A stretch of DNA of 8,339 bases from an uncultured Altererythrobacter sp. (GCA_937950385.1 CALFEA010000061.1:1-8339), one strand, 5' to 3'. Positions 1-6,522 are shown, numbered from the stretch's first letter. Numbers and translations: made by a program. The notes: generated by a model from the letters alone, not told the origin.

Positions 1-966
1 CTCAAACTTCATAAGCAGGGTTCTTTGGCTTCCAGAAAAATTGTCGTCTGACACAAGGTAGAGAAACCTATTCGGCCCTTCATCGCGAACGGCTAAGCCT
101 TCGAAATTGTCAACCGAAAGAGGTGGTTTGGCCGTCGCAATTTCGCGGTGCTTACCGCTGGGATCAATCGCAATTATCGCAGCCGTATTTCCGCTAGCAG
201 GAGAATAGCTGCGGAACAAAATATACAAAGTCCCATCATCAGCAAAATCAGCATCAGTGGGCACAGACCCTTTCTCAATTAGAGCTTTGGGCGGGATCGC
301 GGCGAAGGGTTCAGGTACGGCGCCTGCGTCAATTCGCACGCAATTGGGCTTGTTCCGCGCGGCTTGGCGTTCAGCGCATCCAATCCAAATGTCACCGAGC
401 GATGCCATTGCCTCGAGACCATTATTGTCACCCAATGGACCCAAGAGTTCAGTGGGATCTAGAGAAGTTTGAGCAGCTTCAAAGCGATTGCCATCATAAC
501 GCCAAATTCGGTGATCGCGCTCAAAGCCAACCAGCCAAGTCTTGCCATCCGCACCGCGCGTCAAACTCTCCGCATCGCTTTGCATTTTTCCGGTGAGGCG
601 ATTGCCATCAATATCATGCAAAGGACCAGACATGACCTTCGAAAGCCCGATCAGCCGCCCATCGCGCTCTGTCGGAACGAAGGTGACCCTCCGCCCATCA
701 TCCGTCAACGAGACAAAAGTACCATCATTCCAGCGCAGGGCAGACAGCCCGCCAATATTGAACCGGCCAGCGGGTATATCTATCCCGCCTCGGTAAAGTA
801 GATCGCCAATGCGTTCGCGGGTAGGGTCATCGGGGTCCAAGGCGACAAGCCGCAGCTCAGTATCATCAACCGCAAATGGCTTATGCATCTGCACATACAC
901 GCCAGTGATCAACAATAGCAGCGCGCATACGGCCCAAAGCCAACGCAAAGAGCGCAAGGCCTTCAC
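1..966 (-). CDS. Esterase-like activity of phytase family protein, C-terminus cut by window edge
   Basis: Reading the minus strand from a GTG at 966-964 gives an open frame of 322 codons that runs off the window at base 1. Residues 1-4 are MKAL, followed by a basic stretch and a hydrophobic segment at about residues 9-26 (WLWAVCALLLLITGVYV), which fits an uncleaved signal anchor or signal peptide, so the protein is probably periplasmic. The rest carries the beta-propeller-like motifs of the phytase-like/esterase-like family (PF13449 type): GGLSAL then SLTDDGR (about 72-92), DAESLTRG (131-138), a GFERDHRIWRY block (147-157), NNGLEAMA (181-188) and VDNFEGLAVR with YLVSDDN (285-309). The substrate is unknown; phytase activity should not be assumed from the family name. 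The family usually ends soon after the LLMKFE stretch, so little is probably missing. The gene starts one base after the gatB stop (TAA-T-GTG), which implies translational coupling to gatB. The GTG is the only start I can place here, because the ATG at 968-966 meets a stop at once. Confidence 0.85.
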   Translation of the reverse strand, partial: MKALRSLRWLWAVCALLLLITGVYVQMHKPFAVDDTELRLVALDPDDPTRERIGDLLYRGGIDIPAGRFNIGGLSALRWNDGTFVSLTDDGRRVTFVPTERDGRLIGLSKVMSGPLHDIDGNRLTGKMQSDAESLTRGADGKTWLVGFERDHRIWRYDGNRFEAAQTSLDPTELLGPLGDNNGLEAMASLGDIWIGCAERQAARNKPNCVRIDAGAVPEPFAAIPPKALIEKGSVPTDADFADDGTLYILFRSYSPASGNTAAIIAIDPSGKHREIATAKPPLSVDNFEGLAVRDEGPNRFLYLVSDDNFSGSQRTLLMKFE

Positions 967-967
967 A

Positions 968-2485
968 TTACCCCAGCTTATCTTTGAGCAATTGGTTCAC
1001 AACGCCCGGATTTGCTTTGCCTTGCATCGCTTTCATGGTTTGCCCCACAAAGAAGCCGAACAGCTTGTCCTTGCCGCCTTTATATTGCTCAACCTTGTCA
1101 GCATTGTTTGCGAGAATTTCGTCAATTGCCGTTTCAATTGCACCCGTGTCAGACACCTGTTTCAGGCCCTCTGTCTCAGCGATTTCAGCCGGTGCGCGGC
1201 CCGTCTTCAGCACAATCTCGTAAATTTCCTTGGCTTGGGAGCCGGAAATCTCGCCTGCATCCTGCATTTGCAAGATTGCCGCCTGCGCCTCAGCCGTCGC
1301 ATATTCGAGATTGCCTTCGCCGCCGCCTTCTTCGCTAAATACGGCCTTCACAACGCCCGGTGCAATGGACATCGACCAATTGGAAACCATGGTCGCAACC
1401 TTTGCCTCAGGCTTGCCGAGCGCCTGTGCAACTGTGGCCAGCAAAGTCTCAAACCGGGCAAAATTCTCTACCTCTGCAGTCAAAGTCGCTGCATTATATT
1501 CCGACAGCCCAAGCTCCTCAATATAGCGCTTGCGCTTGGCATCGGGCAGTTCGGGTAGGCTCGCGCGGCAATCCTCAAGGAAGTCATCCTCAAGATTGAC
1601 GGGGAGCAAATCAGGGTCGGGGAAGTAGCGATAATCATGCGCGTCTTCTTTGCTGCGCATGGTGCGAGTGGTGCCGGTTGCGACATCAAACAGCCGCGTT
1701 TCTTGCACAACTGTGCCGCCGCTTTCGATGAGATCGACCTGACGCGCGGCTTCATATTCAATCACTTGCATCACGAACCGCACAGAATTAACGTTTTTCG
1801 TCTCTGTCCGCGTTCCCAGCTCATCGCCCGGCTTGCGCACGGATACGTTCACATCGGCGCGCATGGAGCCTTCTTCCATATTGCCATCGCACGATCCAAC
1901 ATAGCGCAGGATGCTGCGCAATTTGCGCACATAGGCGCCTGCCTCAGCCGGGCTGCGCATATCGGGATCAGACACAATTTCCATCAGCGCCACACCGCAG
2001 CGATTGAGGTCGACATAGGACATGGTGGGGTGCTGATCATGCATCAACTTGCCCGCATCTTGCTCAACGTGAATGCGCTCAATGCCCAGCACTTTGTCCT
2101 CTGGGATGCCGGCCTTCTCATCCTTATCGATGATGAGCTGCCCCTTGCCCACAATCGGGTGGTAAAGCTGGCTGATCTGATAGCCTTGCGGCAAATCGGC
2201 ATAGAAGTAATTCTTGCGGTCAAAGCGGCTGTATTTGTTGATCTGCGCCTCGATTGCCATGCCGGTGCGCACAGCCTGACGGATGCATTCCTTATTGGGA
2301 ACAGGCAGCATGCCGGGCATCGCCGCGTCAATCAGGCTGACCTGACTGTTTGGCTCTGCGCCAAAAGTGGTGTCTGCGCCGGAAAACAGCTTGGATTTTG
2401 AGGTAACCTGCGCGTGAACCTCGAGGCCGATTACGACCTCCCATTCACCGGTTTGCCCTTGGATGCGATATGTTGATGACGTCAT
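968..2485 (-). CDS. gatB: Asp-tRNA(Asn)/Glu-tRNA(Gln) amidotransferase subunit B
   Basis: 505 residues, normal length for the family. GatB is the tRNA-binding and kinase-like subunit of cytosolic GatCAB: it phosphorylates the misacylated Glu or Asp on tRNA with ATP and receives ammonia channelled from GatA. Visible signatures are [11 protein letters not shown] (17-27), the [10 protein letters not shown] stretch (97-106), HVEQDAGK (139-146, the family's H.E.DAGK site), [20 protein letters not shown] (156-175), [15 protein letters not shown] (203-217), ETKNVNS (228-234) and [12 protein letters not shown] (284-295). The C-terminal third is the helical YqeY-like tRNA-binding domain, ending in KDKLG. 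The ATG at 2485 gives an N-terminus ([15 protein letters not shown]) like relatives, but I see no good Shine-Dalgarno before it. Unlike the common gatCAB arrangement, gatB here is separated from gatA by an opposite-strand methyltransferase gene, so it needs its own promoter in 2486-2613. The downstream phytase-like gene follows after a single base. Confidence 0.97.
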   Translation of the reverse strand: MTSSTYRIQGQTGEWEVVIGLEVHAQVTSKSKLFSGADTTFGAEPNSQVSLIDAAMPGMLPVPNKECIRQAVRTGMAIEAQINKYSRFDRKNYFYADLPQGYQISQLYHPIVGKGQLIIDKDEKAGIPEDKVLGIERIHVEQDAGKLMHDQHPTMSYVDLNRCGVALMEIVSDPDMRSPAEAGAYVRKLRSILRYVGSCDGNMEEGSMRADVNVSVRKPGDELGTRTETKNVNSVRFVMQVIEYEAARQVDLIESGGTVVQETRLFDVATGTTRTMRSKEDAHDYRYFPDPDLLPVNLEDDFLEDCRASLPELPDAKRKRYIEELGLSEYNAATLTAEVENFARFETLLATVAQALGKPEAKVATMVSNWSMSIAPGVVKAVFSEEGGGEGNLEYATAEAQAAILQMQDAGEISGSQAKEIYEIVLKTGRAPAEIAETEGLKQVSDTGAIETAIDEILANNADKVEQYKGGKDKLFGFFVGQTMKAMQGKANPGVVNQLLKDKLG

Positions 2486-2613
2486 GGCAATTGCGATACT
2501 GCGCTCGCGCCTTTATGAAAAGAGAGAAGTGTCCCTATTGGGCTTGGAGAGGCAAATTTTTGAGCCTCGCCAAATTGCGACAATCCTCTTTTCTAGGAGC
2601 CTGAACCGATCCC
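2486..2613. promoter_or_regulatory. Divergent spacer between gatB and the methyltransferase gene
   Basis: These 128 bases separate two divergent genes, so they should hold promoters for both. I could not pick a convincing -35/-10 pair on either strand. The clearest structure is the inverted repeat at 2544-2573, listed separately. An AGGAG at 2595-2599 is the only candidate ribosome binding site for the plus-strand gene. There is also a short palindrome GCAATTGC at 2487-2494, just ahead of the gatB start. Promoter function is inferred from gene orientation only. Confidence 0.55.
2544..2573. repeat. Imperfect inverted repeat in the gatB/methyltransferase spacer, possible operator
   Basis: The arms TTGGAGAGGC (2544-2553) and GCCTCGCCAA (2564-2573) are complementary at 9 of 10 positions, separated by the AT-rich 10-mer aaatttttga. 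It lies centrally in the divergent spacer. It could be a binding site for a dimeric regulator acting on either gene, or a hairpin in a leader transcript. No run of T follows the stem on the plus strand, so it does not look like a terminator. The repeat is seen directly; the regulatory role is inference. Confidence 0.4.
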
Positions 2614-3252
2614 ATGGAAGCACAAGCCGACTATCATACCAGAGTGCGCGATGATGTCTTTGCCTTAATTGATGGGCCATGCGGGCGCTTGCTGGATTTT
2701 GGCGGCGGTGTAGGGGCGACCTCTGCTGCCTTACTCGATGAAGGCATGGCTGATCATGCTGTCCTGTTCGACCAAGTGGCAAAAGGCGCACGGCCGCAAA
2801 TCGCTGAAGCTTATGCAATCGACTTAAACGACACAGCGATGCTAGCCCAGCAATTGGCCAAGACCGGCCCTTTCGATACAATCTTATGCCTCGACATTCT
2901 GGAGCATCTTTACGATCCATGGGCGGTGATGGGCGTGTTGCATCAGGCGATGACACCCGGTGCGCAGATGATCATCAGCCTGCCTAATGTGAACCATTAT
3001 TCGCTGACCATGCCGCTTATCTTTAAAGACGAGTGGGAATACCGCGATGCGGGTATATTGGACCGCACGCATATCCGTTGGTTCACCCGCAAAGGGGCGA
3101 TACGCCTTGCGCAAAGTTCTGGATTGGTTGTCGCAGCACAGCAGACCAACATCTCCGGACGCAAATGGCAATGGGCGAACCGGCTGACACTGAGATTGTT
3201 TTCTCGATTTTTCGTACTGCAATATCAAATGCGGATGCGGCGGTCAGACTAA
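2614..3252 (+). CDS. Class I SAM-dependent methyltransferase (MetW / Methyltransf_23-like)
   Basis: 212 residues, no signal peptide, predicted cytoplasmic. Motif I (SAM-binding glycine loop) is LLDFGGGVG at 26-34; an acidic residue that could bind the ribose is Asp53 (LFDQV). The post-motif signature CLDILEHLYDP is at 92-102, and SLPNVNHYS at 122-130 is the usual strand-4/5 region. A DRTHIRWFT segment (150-158), preceded by EYRDAGIL, is typical of methyltransferases found near glycan and lipid-sugar genes, but that context is absent here and the substrate is unknown. The C-terminus is basic and aromatic (FFVLQYQMRMRR), perhaps a membrane- or nucleic-acid-contacting tail. An AGGAG lies 14 bases upstream of the ATG, rather far, and an in-frame stop at 2602-2604 rules out a closer upstream start. 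The gene stands alone on the plus strand between gatA and gatB and converges on the small membrane-protein gene 48 bases downstream. Confidence 0.88.
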   Translation: MEAQADYHTRVRDDVFALIDGPCGRLLDFGGGVGATSAALLDEGMADHAVLFDQVAKGARPQIAEAYAIDLNDTAMLAQQLAKTGPFDTILCLDILEHLYDPWAVMGVLHQAMTPGAQMIISLPNVNHYSLTMPLIFKDEWEYRDAGILDRTHIRWFTRKGAIRLAQSSGLVVAAQQTNISGRKWQWANRLTLRLFSRFFVLQYQMRMRRSD

Positions 3253-3300
3253 AGCCCCAGCCCAGTTACATTGACCCAGCCGTTGTCGCGCTTAGCGCTT

Positions 3301-3486
3301 TTATTCTTTTGGATCTATTCGTTTGGCTGGAACCGGGTCTTGCGGCAATTTCTTATCAGCCTTCTTGATCGTCTTGCCCGTTTCACTATCAAACTGCGCC
3401 TCACCATGAGCAGCCGTGCGCGAAACAAACATCGCAACCCCGACCACCGCTACTAGCGAGAACAACAGGATGAACATGAAGACCAT
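3301..3486 (-). CDS. Small single-pass membrane protein coupled to gatA
   Basis: A 61-residue frame beginning with ATG at 3486-3484, one base after the gatA TAA stop (3490-3488). A longer reading of the same frame from 3540 would overlap gatA, and its extra N-terminus is gatA sequence out of frame, so the short form is preferred. Residues 2-21 (VFMFILLFSLVAVVGVAMFV) are one strongly hydrophobic segment. The remaining 40 residues are hydrophilic and lysine-rich, with KTIKKADKKLP (38-48) and a C-terminal PVPAKRIDPKE. This fits a small inner-membrane protein with a single anchor; orientation is uncertain. I do not recognise a named family. Its position suggests co-translation with gatA, but no functional link to tRNA amidation can be read from the sequence. 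Two further in-frame ATGs (residues 4 and 19) are possible alternatives, though the second would remove most of the membrane segment. Confidence 0.72.
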   Translation of the reverse strand: MVFMFILLFSLVAVVGVAMFVSRTAAHGEAQFDSETGKTIKKADKKLPQDPVPAKRIDPKE

Positions 3487-3487
3487 C

Positions 3488-4972
3488 TTACCACCACTTC
3501 TCTGCGCGCGCCGTAAAGCCAGCGCGCTCTTCGATGGCAAGACCAGCGTTCATCACGCCTTGCTCGTCAAATGCAGGACCGACCAATTGCAGGCCTAGCG
3601 GAAGCCCTTCGGAATTCACCCCGCATGGCACAGACATGGCGGGCAATCCGGCGAGGCTGGCTGGTACGGCGAACACATCGTTCAAATACATGCCGATGGG
3701 ATCATCATCCTTCTCGCCCAAACCAAAGCTGGCAGAAGGCGTGGTTGGTGCAAGGATCACATCGCACTGCGACCATGCCGCTTCAAAGTCCTGCGCAACC
3801 AAAGTGCGGATCTTTTGCGCTTGGTTGTAATAGGCATCGTAAAAGCCTGCCGACAGCACATAAGTGCCGATTAGAATACGGCGCTTAACCTCATCACCAA
3901 ATCCAGCAGCGCGGGTTTCGGCATACATATCTTGCAAGCCTGCGCCATCGGGCAGATCGCGCAATCCATACCGCACGCCATCATAACGCGCGAGATTGGA
4001 GGAGGCTTCTGCAGGCGCGATAATGTAATAGGCAGGCAGAGCGTATTTCGTGTGCGGTAGAGAGATATCGACAATCTCAGCGCCCGCATCGCGTAGCCAC
4101 GCCTTGCCCTGCTCCCAGCTTTTCTCAATCTCTGGGTCCATACCATCAACGCGGTATTCGCGCGGGATACCGACCTTCTTGCCTTTAAGGTCAGAATTGA
4201 GCGCCGCTTCCCAATCGGGAACAGGCATGTCGAGCGATGTGGAATCTTTGGGGTCAAAGCCCGCCATCGCGCCCAGCATAATCGCGCAGTCGGTGACGTC
4301 ATGCGCCATAGGCCCTGCTTGATCGAGGCTGGAGGCAAAGGCGACAACGCCCCAACGCGAACAGCGACCGTAGGTTGGCTTAACGCCGGTGATGCCAGTG
4401 AATGCCGCTGGTTGCCGGATGGAACCGCCTGTGTCAGTGCCAGTGGCCGCAGGAGCCAAACGCGCGGAAACAGCGGTGGAGCTGCCCCCGGAAGAGCCGC
4501 CTGGGCTCATCGGCGTGTTCGATCCATCAGGCCGCCGCCATGGCGAGGTGACATTGCCGAAATAGCTTGTCTCGTTGGAGGAGCCCATAGCGAATTGATC
4601 AAGGTTGAGCTTGCCCAACATGCCTGCGCCCGCCGCCCAGAGATTGGACGAAACGGTGCTTTCATATTCCGGAGTAAAGCCTTCCAGAATGTGGCTTGCC
4701 GCGGTTGTTTGCACGCCCTTTGTAGCGAACAAATCCTTCATCCCAATCGGCACGCCGCCCATTGAACCCAGCGCCTCGCCCTTTGCACGTTTCGCATCGA
4801 TTGCATCCGCTGCAGAAAGTGCATGGTCAGGCGTGGTGACGATAAAAGCGTTGAGGTCTGCTGCGGCGGCAACATTGGCGTTAAAGCCTTCGGCCACTTC
4901 GCGCGCGGTAAATTCGCCGCTGGCAACGCCGTCGCGGATCGCTTTGATACCAAGATCAGTTAAATTGGTCAT
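3488..4972 (-). CDS. gatA: Asp-tRNA(Asn)/Glu-tRNA(Gln) amidotransferase subunit A
   Basis: 494 residues from the ATG at 4972, normal for GatA. It is the glutaminase subunit of GatCAB: it hydrolyses glutamine and sends ammonia to the GatB site. It is an amidase-signature enzyme with a Ser-cisSer-Lys triad. The catalytic lysine is Lys79 in [10 protein letters not shown], and the signature PGGSSGGSS (157-165) followed by [12 protein letters not shown] (178-189) places the cis-serine at Ser160 and the nucleophile at Ser184, with the 24-residue spacing expected of the family. GVKPTYGR follows shortly after. A TTG at 4975 is in frame one codon earlier, but the ATG has an AGAGG at 4984-4980 with ideal 7-base spacing, so I use the ATG. 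It lies 10 bases after gatC and one base before the small membrane-protein gene, in a likely FKBP-gatC-gatA operon. No damage is seen. Confidence 0.97.
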   Translation of the reverse strand: MTNLTDLGIKAIRDGVASGEFTAREVAEGFNANVAAAADLNAFIVTTPDHALSAADAIDAKRAKGEALGSMGGVPIGMKDLFATKGVQTTAASHILEGFTPEYESTVSSNLWAAGAGMLGKLNLDQFAMGSSNETSYFGNVTSPWRRPDGSNTPMSPGGSSGGSSTAVSARLAPAATGTDTGGSIRQPAAFTGITGVKPTYGRCSRWGVVAFASSLDQAGPMAHDVTDCAIMLGAMAGFDPKDSTSLDMPVPDWEAALNSDLKGKKVGIPREYRVDGMDPEIEKSWEQGKAWLRDAGAEIVDISLPHTKYALPAYYIIAPAEASSNLARYDGVRYGLRDLPDGAGLQDMYAETRAAGFGDEVKRRILIGTYVLSAGFYDAYYNQAQKIRTLVAQDFEAAWSQCDVILAPTTPSASFGLGEKDDDPIGMYLNDVFAVPASLAGLPAMSVPCGVNSEGLPLGLQLVGPAFDEQGVMNAGLAIEERAGFTARAEKWW

Positions 4973-4982
4973 CAATCCGCCT

Positions 4983-5285
4983 CTATTCGATTACTTTGGG
5001 CACGCCAAAAAAGCCGTGCTCTGCCGCTGGCGCATTGGCCAATATGTCCTCGCGCCGGTCGCCGCCCGTTTTGGGGTCAGCGTTCACTGCGTCTTCGCGC
5101 AGGCGCAATTTGTTCGGAATAACCGCAGTCATAGGCTCAACATTAGAGGTGTCGACCTCGCTCAATTGATCGACAAATTTGAGAATATTGTTCAGCTCTG
5201 GCGCCATTCGGTCCAGCTCTGCATCGCTCATTTTTATGCGCGCAAGCGAGGCAATTTTCGCCACGGTTGCTCTATCGATAGACAT
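4983..5285 (-). CDS. gatC: Asp-tRNA(Asn)/Glu-tRNA(Gln) amidotransferase subunit C
   Basis: 100 residues, the usual size. GatC is the small linker that wraps around the GatA-GatB interface and is needed for stable complex formation. The sequence has the family layout: an N-terminal helix with [17 protein letters not shown] (8-24), the [19 protein letters not shown] stretch (31-49) with the conserved helix ending in a VDT turn, VEPM (49-52), then a region with LREDAV and a C-terminal FFGVPKVIE, which is the conserved phenylalanine-valine-proline end. The ATG at 5285 has an AAGGG at 5299-5295 about nine bases upstream. That Shine-Dalgarno lies in the loop of a perfect 7-bp inverted repeat (listed separately). 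The gene follows the FKBP gene by 45 bases and precedes gatA by 10. Confidence 0.96.
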   Translation of the reverse strand: MSIDRATVAKIASLARIKMSDAELDRMAPELNNILKFVDQLSEVDTSNVEPMTAVIPNKLRLREDAVNADPKTGGDRREDILANAPAAEHGFFGVPKVIE

Positions 5286-5287
5286 GG

Positions 5288-5305
5288 TCTCGAACCCTTT
5301 CGAGA
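5288..5305 (-). promoter_or_regulatory. Hairpin with the gatC Shine-Dalgarno in its loop
   Basis: On the transcribed (minus) strand the sequence reads TCTCGAA-AGGG-TTCGAGA, a perfect 7-bp inverted repeat with a 4-base loop. The loop is the AGGG expected to pair with 16S rRNA, and the stem ends two bases before the gatC ATG. In RNA this could modulate gatC initiation, either by presenting the site or by blocking the ribosome. In DNA it could be a small dyad for a protein. The repeat and its position are seen directly; the function is inferred. Confidence 0.45.
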
Positions 5306-5330
5306 GATTGGAAACTGTGTAGGCTGCGGA

Positions 5331-5936
5331 TTATTGGCCGGGAGGAGGACCTTGTGGAGGACCGCCCTGAGGTGCGCCTTGTGGAGGACCGCCCGGACCA
5401 GCTGCGCCGCCATTTTGATCTTCCATCATTTTTTGCAGCATTCCAATACGGCGCTGGAAATCTTCTTCGGACATGAAGTCGATCAATTCGACATCAAACA
5501 TCAAATCTGCATCGGCAGGGATCGGCGCGCCTTCGGGCGGGTTTGAACCATATGCTTTGTCAGAAGGGATAAAGAGTTCGTATTTGCCGCCCTTTTGCAT
5601 TTGCAAAGCGCCCTCGCGGAAACCGGGGACCATTTGCGCCAATGGCAGCGGATTGCCCTCTGGGAAGATGCCTTGAACAGGCAGCGGCACATCCTGACTT
5701 TCGTCAAACACTTCGCCGCTTGCAACGATTGTGCCCTTATATTTCACAAAGATCACATCGCTTTCGGTCGGGTTTGGTCCCGTACCAGCGGTAATCGTGT
5801 CGAGCGAGACGCCCTTTGGCATGGCCGCCCAAGCGACACCTGCACCGATCAAAAGCGCGATAATCACGCCGATCCATAGTTTGGTCAGCGAGCCCTTAGC
5901 TACGGGATGGATCGGAACGCGGGTGACTTCGGTCAT
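5331..5936 (-). CDS. FKBP-type peptidyl-prolyl cis-trans isomerase, membrane-anchored
   Basis: 201 residues from the ATG at 5936, chosen because an AGGA (5947-5944) lies 7 bases upstream; a TTG at 5969 in the same frame is much less likely. A basic N-terminus is followed by one hydrophobic helix at about 20-38 (LWIGVIIALLIGAGVAWAA), so the domain is probably anchored in the inner membrane facing the periplasm. The FKBP domain covers about 58-155: VKYKG (64-68), GEVFDES (74-80), the VPGFREGALQMQKGGKYELF core (103-122), IPSDKAYG (123-130) and DADLMFDVELIDF (142-154). Phe106 stands where eukaryotic FKBP12 has tryptophan at the pocket floor. After a charged helix (155-173) comes a Gly/Pro/Gln-rich tail (176-201) encoded by an imperfect DNA repeat. 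The role would be folding of exported proteins. The gene lies between rpsU and gatC and probably leads the gatCA operon. Confidence 0.93.
   Translation of the reverse strand: MTEVTRVPIHPVAKGSLTKLWIGVIIALLIGAGVAWAAMPKGVSLDTITAGTGPNPTESDVIFVKYKGTIVASGEVFDESQDVPLPVQGIFPEGNPLPLAQMVPGFREGALQMQKGGKYELFIPSDKAYGSNPPEGAPIPADADLMFDVELIDFMSEEDFQRRIGMLQKMMEDQNGGAAGPGGPPQGAPQGGPPQGPPPGQ
5350..5394. repeat. Direct repeat encoding the Gly/Pro/Gln tail of the FKBP protein
   Basis: The 18-mer ccttgtggaggaccgccc occurs exactly at 5350-5367 and again at 5377-5394, a period of 27 bases or nine codons. It encodes the repeated GGPPQG-type segments in the C-terminal tail. Length change by slippage or recombination in multiples of 27 bases would keep the reading frame. 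Confidence 0.8.
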
Positions 5937-5950
5937 AATAGTGTCCTGCA

Positions 5951-5980
5951 AATATACGCCGTGAGGCAAGGTTTGCTCAA
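5951..5980 (-). promoter_or_regulatory. Candidate sigma70-type promoter for the FKBP-gatCA operon
   Basis: On the minus strand, TTGAGC (5980-5975) and TATATT (5956-5951) are separated by 18 bases, a good match to a housekeeping promoter. It starts immediately after the rpsU terminator, where a promoter is needed. The expected transcription start, about 7 bases beyond the -10, falls near 5944, so the mRNA leader would be only about 8 bases and might lack the full Shine-Dalgarno. Confidence 0.45.
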
Positions 5981-5983
5981 AGC

Positions 5984-6011
5984 AAAAGGGCGCGGAATTG
6001 AACCGCGCCCT
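5984..6011 (-). terminator. Intrinsic terminator of rpsU
   Basis: On the minus strand AGGGCGCGG (6011-6003), a 7-base loop TTCAATT, and CCGCGCCCT (5995-5987) form a perfect 9-bp GC-rich stem followed directly by TTT (a TTTT run counting the last stem base). It lies about 70 bases beyond the rpsU stop and upstream of the FKBP promoter. The plus-strand reading has no T run after the stem, so it acts for rpsU. Confidence 0.8.
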
Positions 6012-6082
6012 GATGGCTTATCGTGGTGCTAGGTTCAAGCGGAATTGCCCCCTCAAACCGGATTAAACGCTTAGACGATCTC

Positions 6083-6286
6083 TTAAGAGCCGTCGCGCTC
6101 CATCCGCTTGCGATCCATCTTACGAGCGCGGCGAACAGCAGCAGCCTTTTCACGGGCACGCTTTTCGCTTGGCTTTTCGTAGTGACGACGCAGCTTCATT
6201 TCGCGATAAACGCCTTCGCGCTGCAGCTTCTTTTTGAGCGCGCGCAAAGCTTGATCGACGTTGTTATCGCGAACCATAATCTGCAT
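6083..6286 (-). CDS. rpsU: 30S ribosomal protein S21
   Basis: 67 residues, highly basic, the usual size for alphaproteobacterial S21 (bS21). It binds the 30S platform near the 3' end of 16S rRNA and helps mRNA selection at initiation. The family pattern is clear: [19 protein letters not shown] at the N-terminus, [20 protein letters not shown], and an arginine/lysine-rich C-terminal helix ending RMERDGS. I use the ATG at 6286; a GTG at 6298 in the same frame would add only four residues (MFEF) and overlap the probable Shine-Dalgarno AAGG (6301-6298), whereas the family starts at MQI. It is monocistronic by appearance: a strong terminator follows it, and crcB upstream is divergent. Confidence 0.96.
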   Translation of the reverse strand: MQIMVRDNNVDQALRALKKKLQREGVYREMKLRRHYEKPSEKRAREKAAAVRRARKMDRKRMERDGS

Positions 6287-6522
6287 AAATTCAAACACCT
6301 TACTAGCTAAAGCACCTGTGACATATTCACTTTCCCCCGCTCATCTGCGCGAAGGAGGCGCCTTGTAAAATTCAACAAAAATTGGCCGAATCCTTTGACG
6401 GATCGGCTCTTGTGGAGGCGCAACTAGCGCGGGTGCTACTTTTTGGCAAGGCCTATACGCGCATAGAATGCTGAATCTAACAATACTGGCCAGCGCGCGC
6501 GCGCGGGGCTAAGAGGCCGGTC
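6287..6522. other. Divergent spacer between rpsU and crcB
   Basis: 236 bases without a gene. It holds the rpsU Shine-Dalgarno (AAGG, 6301-6298), a terminator-like hairpin on the rpsU side (6377-6407, listed separately), an alternating GC run at 6493-6505, and the crcB Shine-Dalgarno AGAGG at 6512-6516, six bases before its ATG. For crcB a weak -10 (TAGAAT, from the gcatagaatgc segment near 6460-6470) has only a poor -35 (TTTGGC) 16 bases upstream. For rpsU the best I see is TTAGAT-17-TATAGG around 6451-6480, also weak. I looked for a fluoride riboswitch ahead of crcB and did not recognise one. Confidence 0.5.
6377..6407 (-). promoter_or_regulatory. Terminator-like hairpin in the rpsU leader, possible attenuator
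   Basis: On the minus strand GCCGATCC (6407-6400), loop GTCAAA, and GGATTCGGC (6393-6385) form an 8-bp stem with one bulged T, followed three bases later by TTTTT. This has the layout of an intrinsic terminator, though with a bulge and a short gap before the T run. It faces rpsU and lies roughly 100 bases upstream of its start, inside the probable leader. No gene upstream on this strand needs terminating, since crcB runs the other way. Attenuation of rpsU is an inference. Confidence 0.4.

Noticed and set aside
809..1558. 249-residue open frame on the plus strand opposite gatB
   Set aside because: Lies wholly or mostly antisense to strongly conserved gatB coding sequence; the translation has no recognisable domain and is rich in Cys, His and Arg, as expected of a shadow frame.
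1637..2401. 254-residue open frame on the plus strand opposite gatB
   Set aside because: Antisense shadow of the conserved GatB N-terminal domain; His/Ala-rich translation with no family signature and no ribosome site.
3288..3310. Weak hairpin GCGC-TTA-GCGC followed by a T-rich stretch after the methyltransferase gene
   Set aside because: The stem is only 4 bp with a 3-base loop, and the T-rich stretch lies inside the end of the convergent small gene. It could be a minor terminator, but the evidence is too thin to annotate.
4973..4975. TTG as the gatA start
   Set aside because: The ATG one codon later has the better Shine-Dalgarno spacing (7 versus 4 bases).
5937..5969. N-terminal extension of the FKBP gene from a TTG at 5969
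   Set aside because: The ATG at 5936 has AGGA at 7 bases, and the predicted promoter -10 lies inside the putative extension.
6317..6330. CRP/FNR-like dyad TGTGA-N5-TCAC near rpsU
   Set aside because: The spacer is five bases, not six, and the right half lacks the final A, so it does not match the consensus; a chance 4-bp dyad is enough to explain it.
6287..6522. Fluoride riboswitch ahead of crcB
   Set aside because: I looked for the conserved GGCGAUGG and CUGAUG-type elements of the crcB motif RNA and did not find them. A covariance-model search (crcB RNA family) would settle it.
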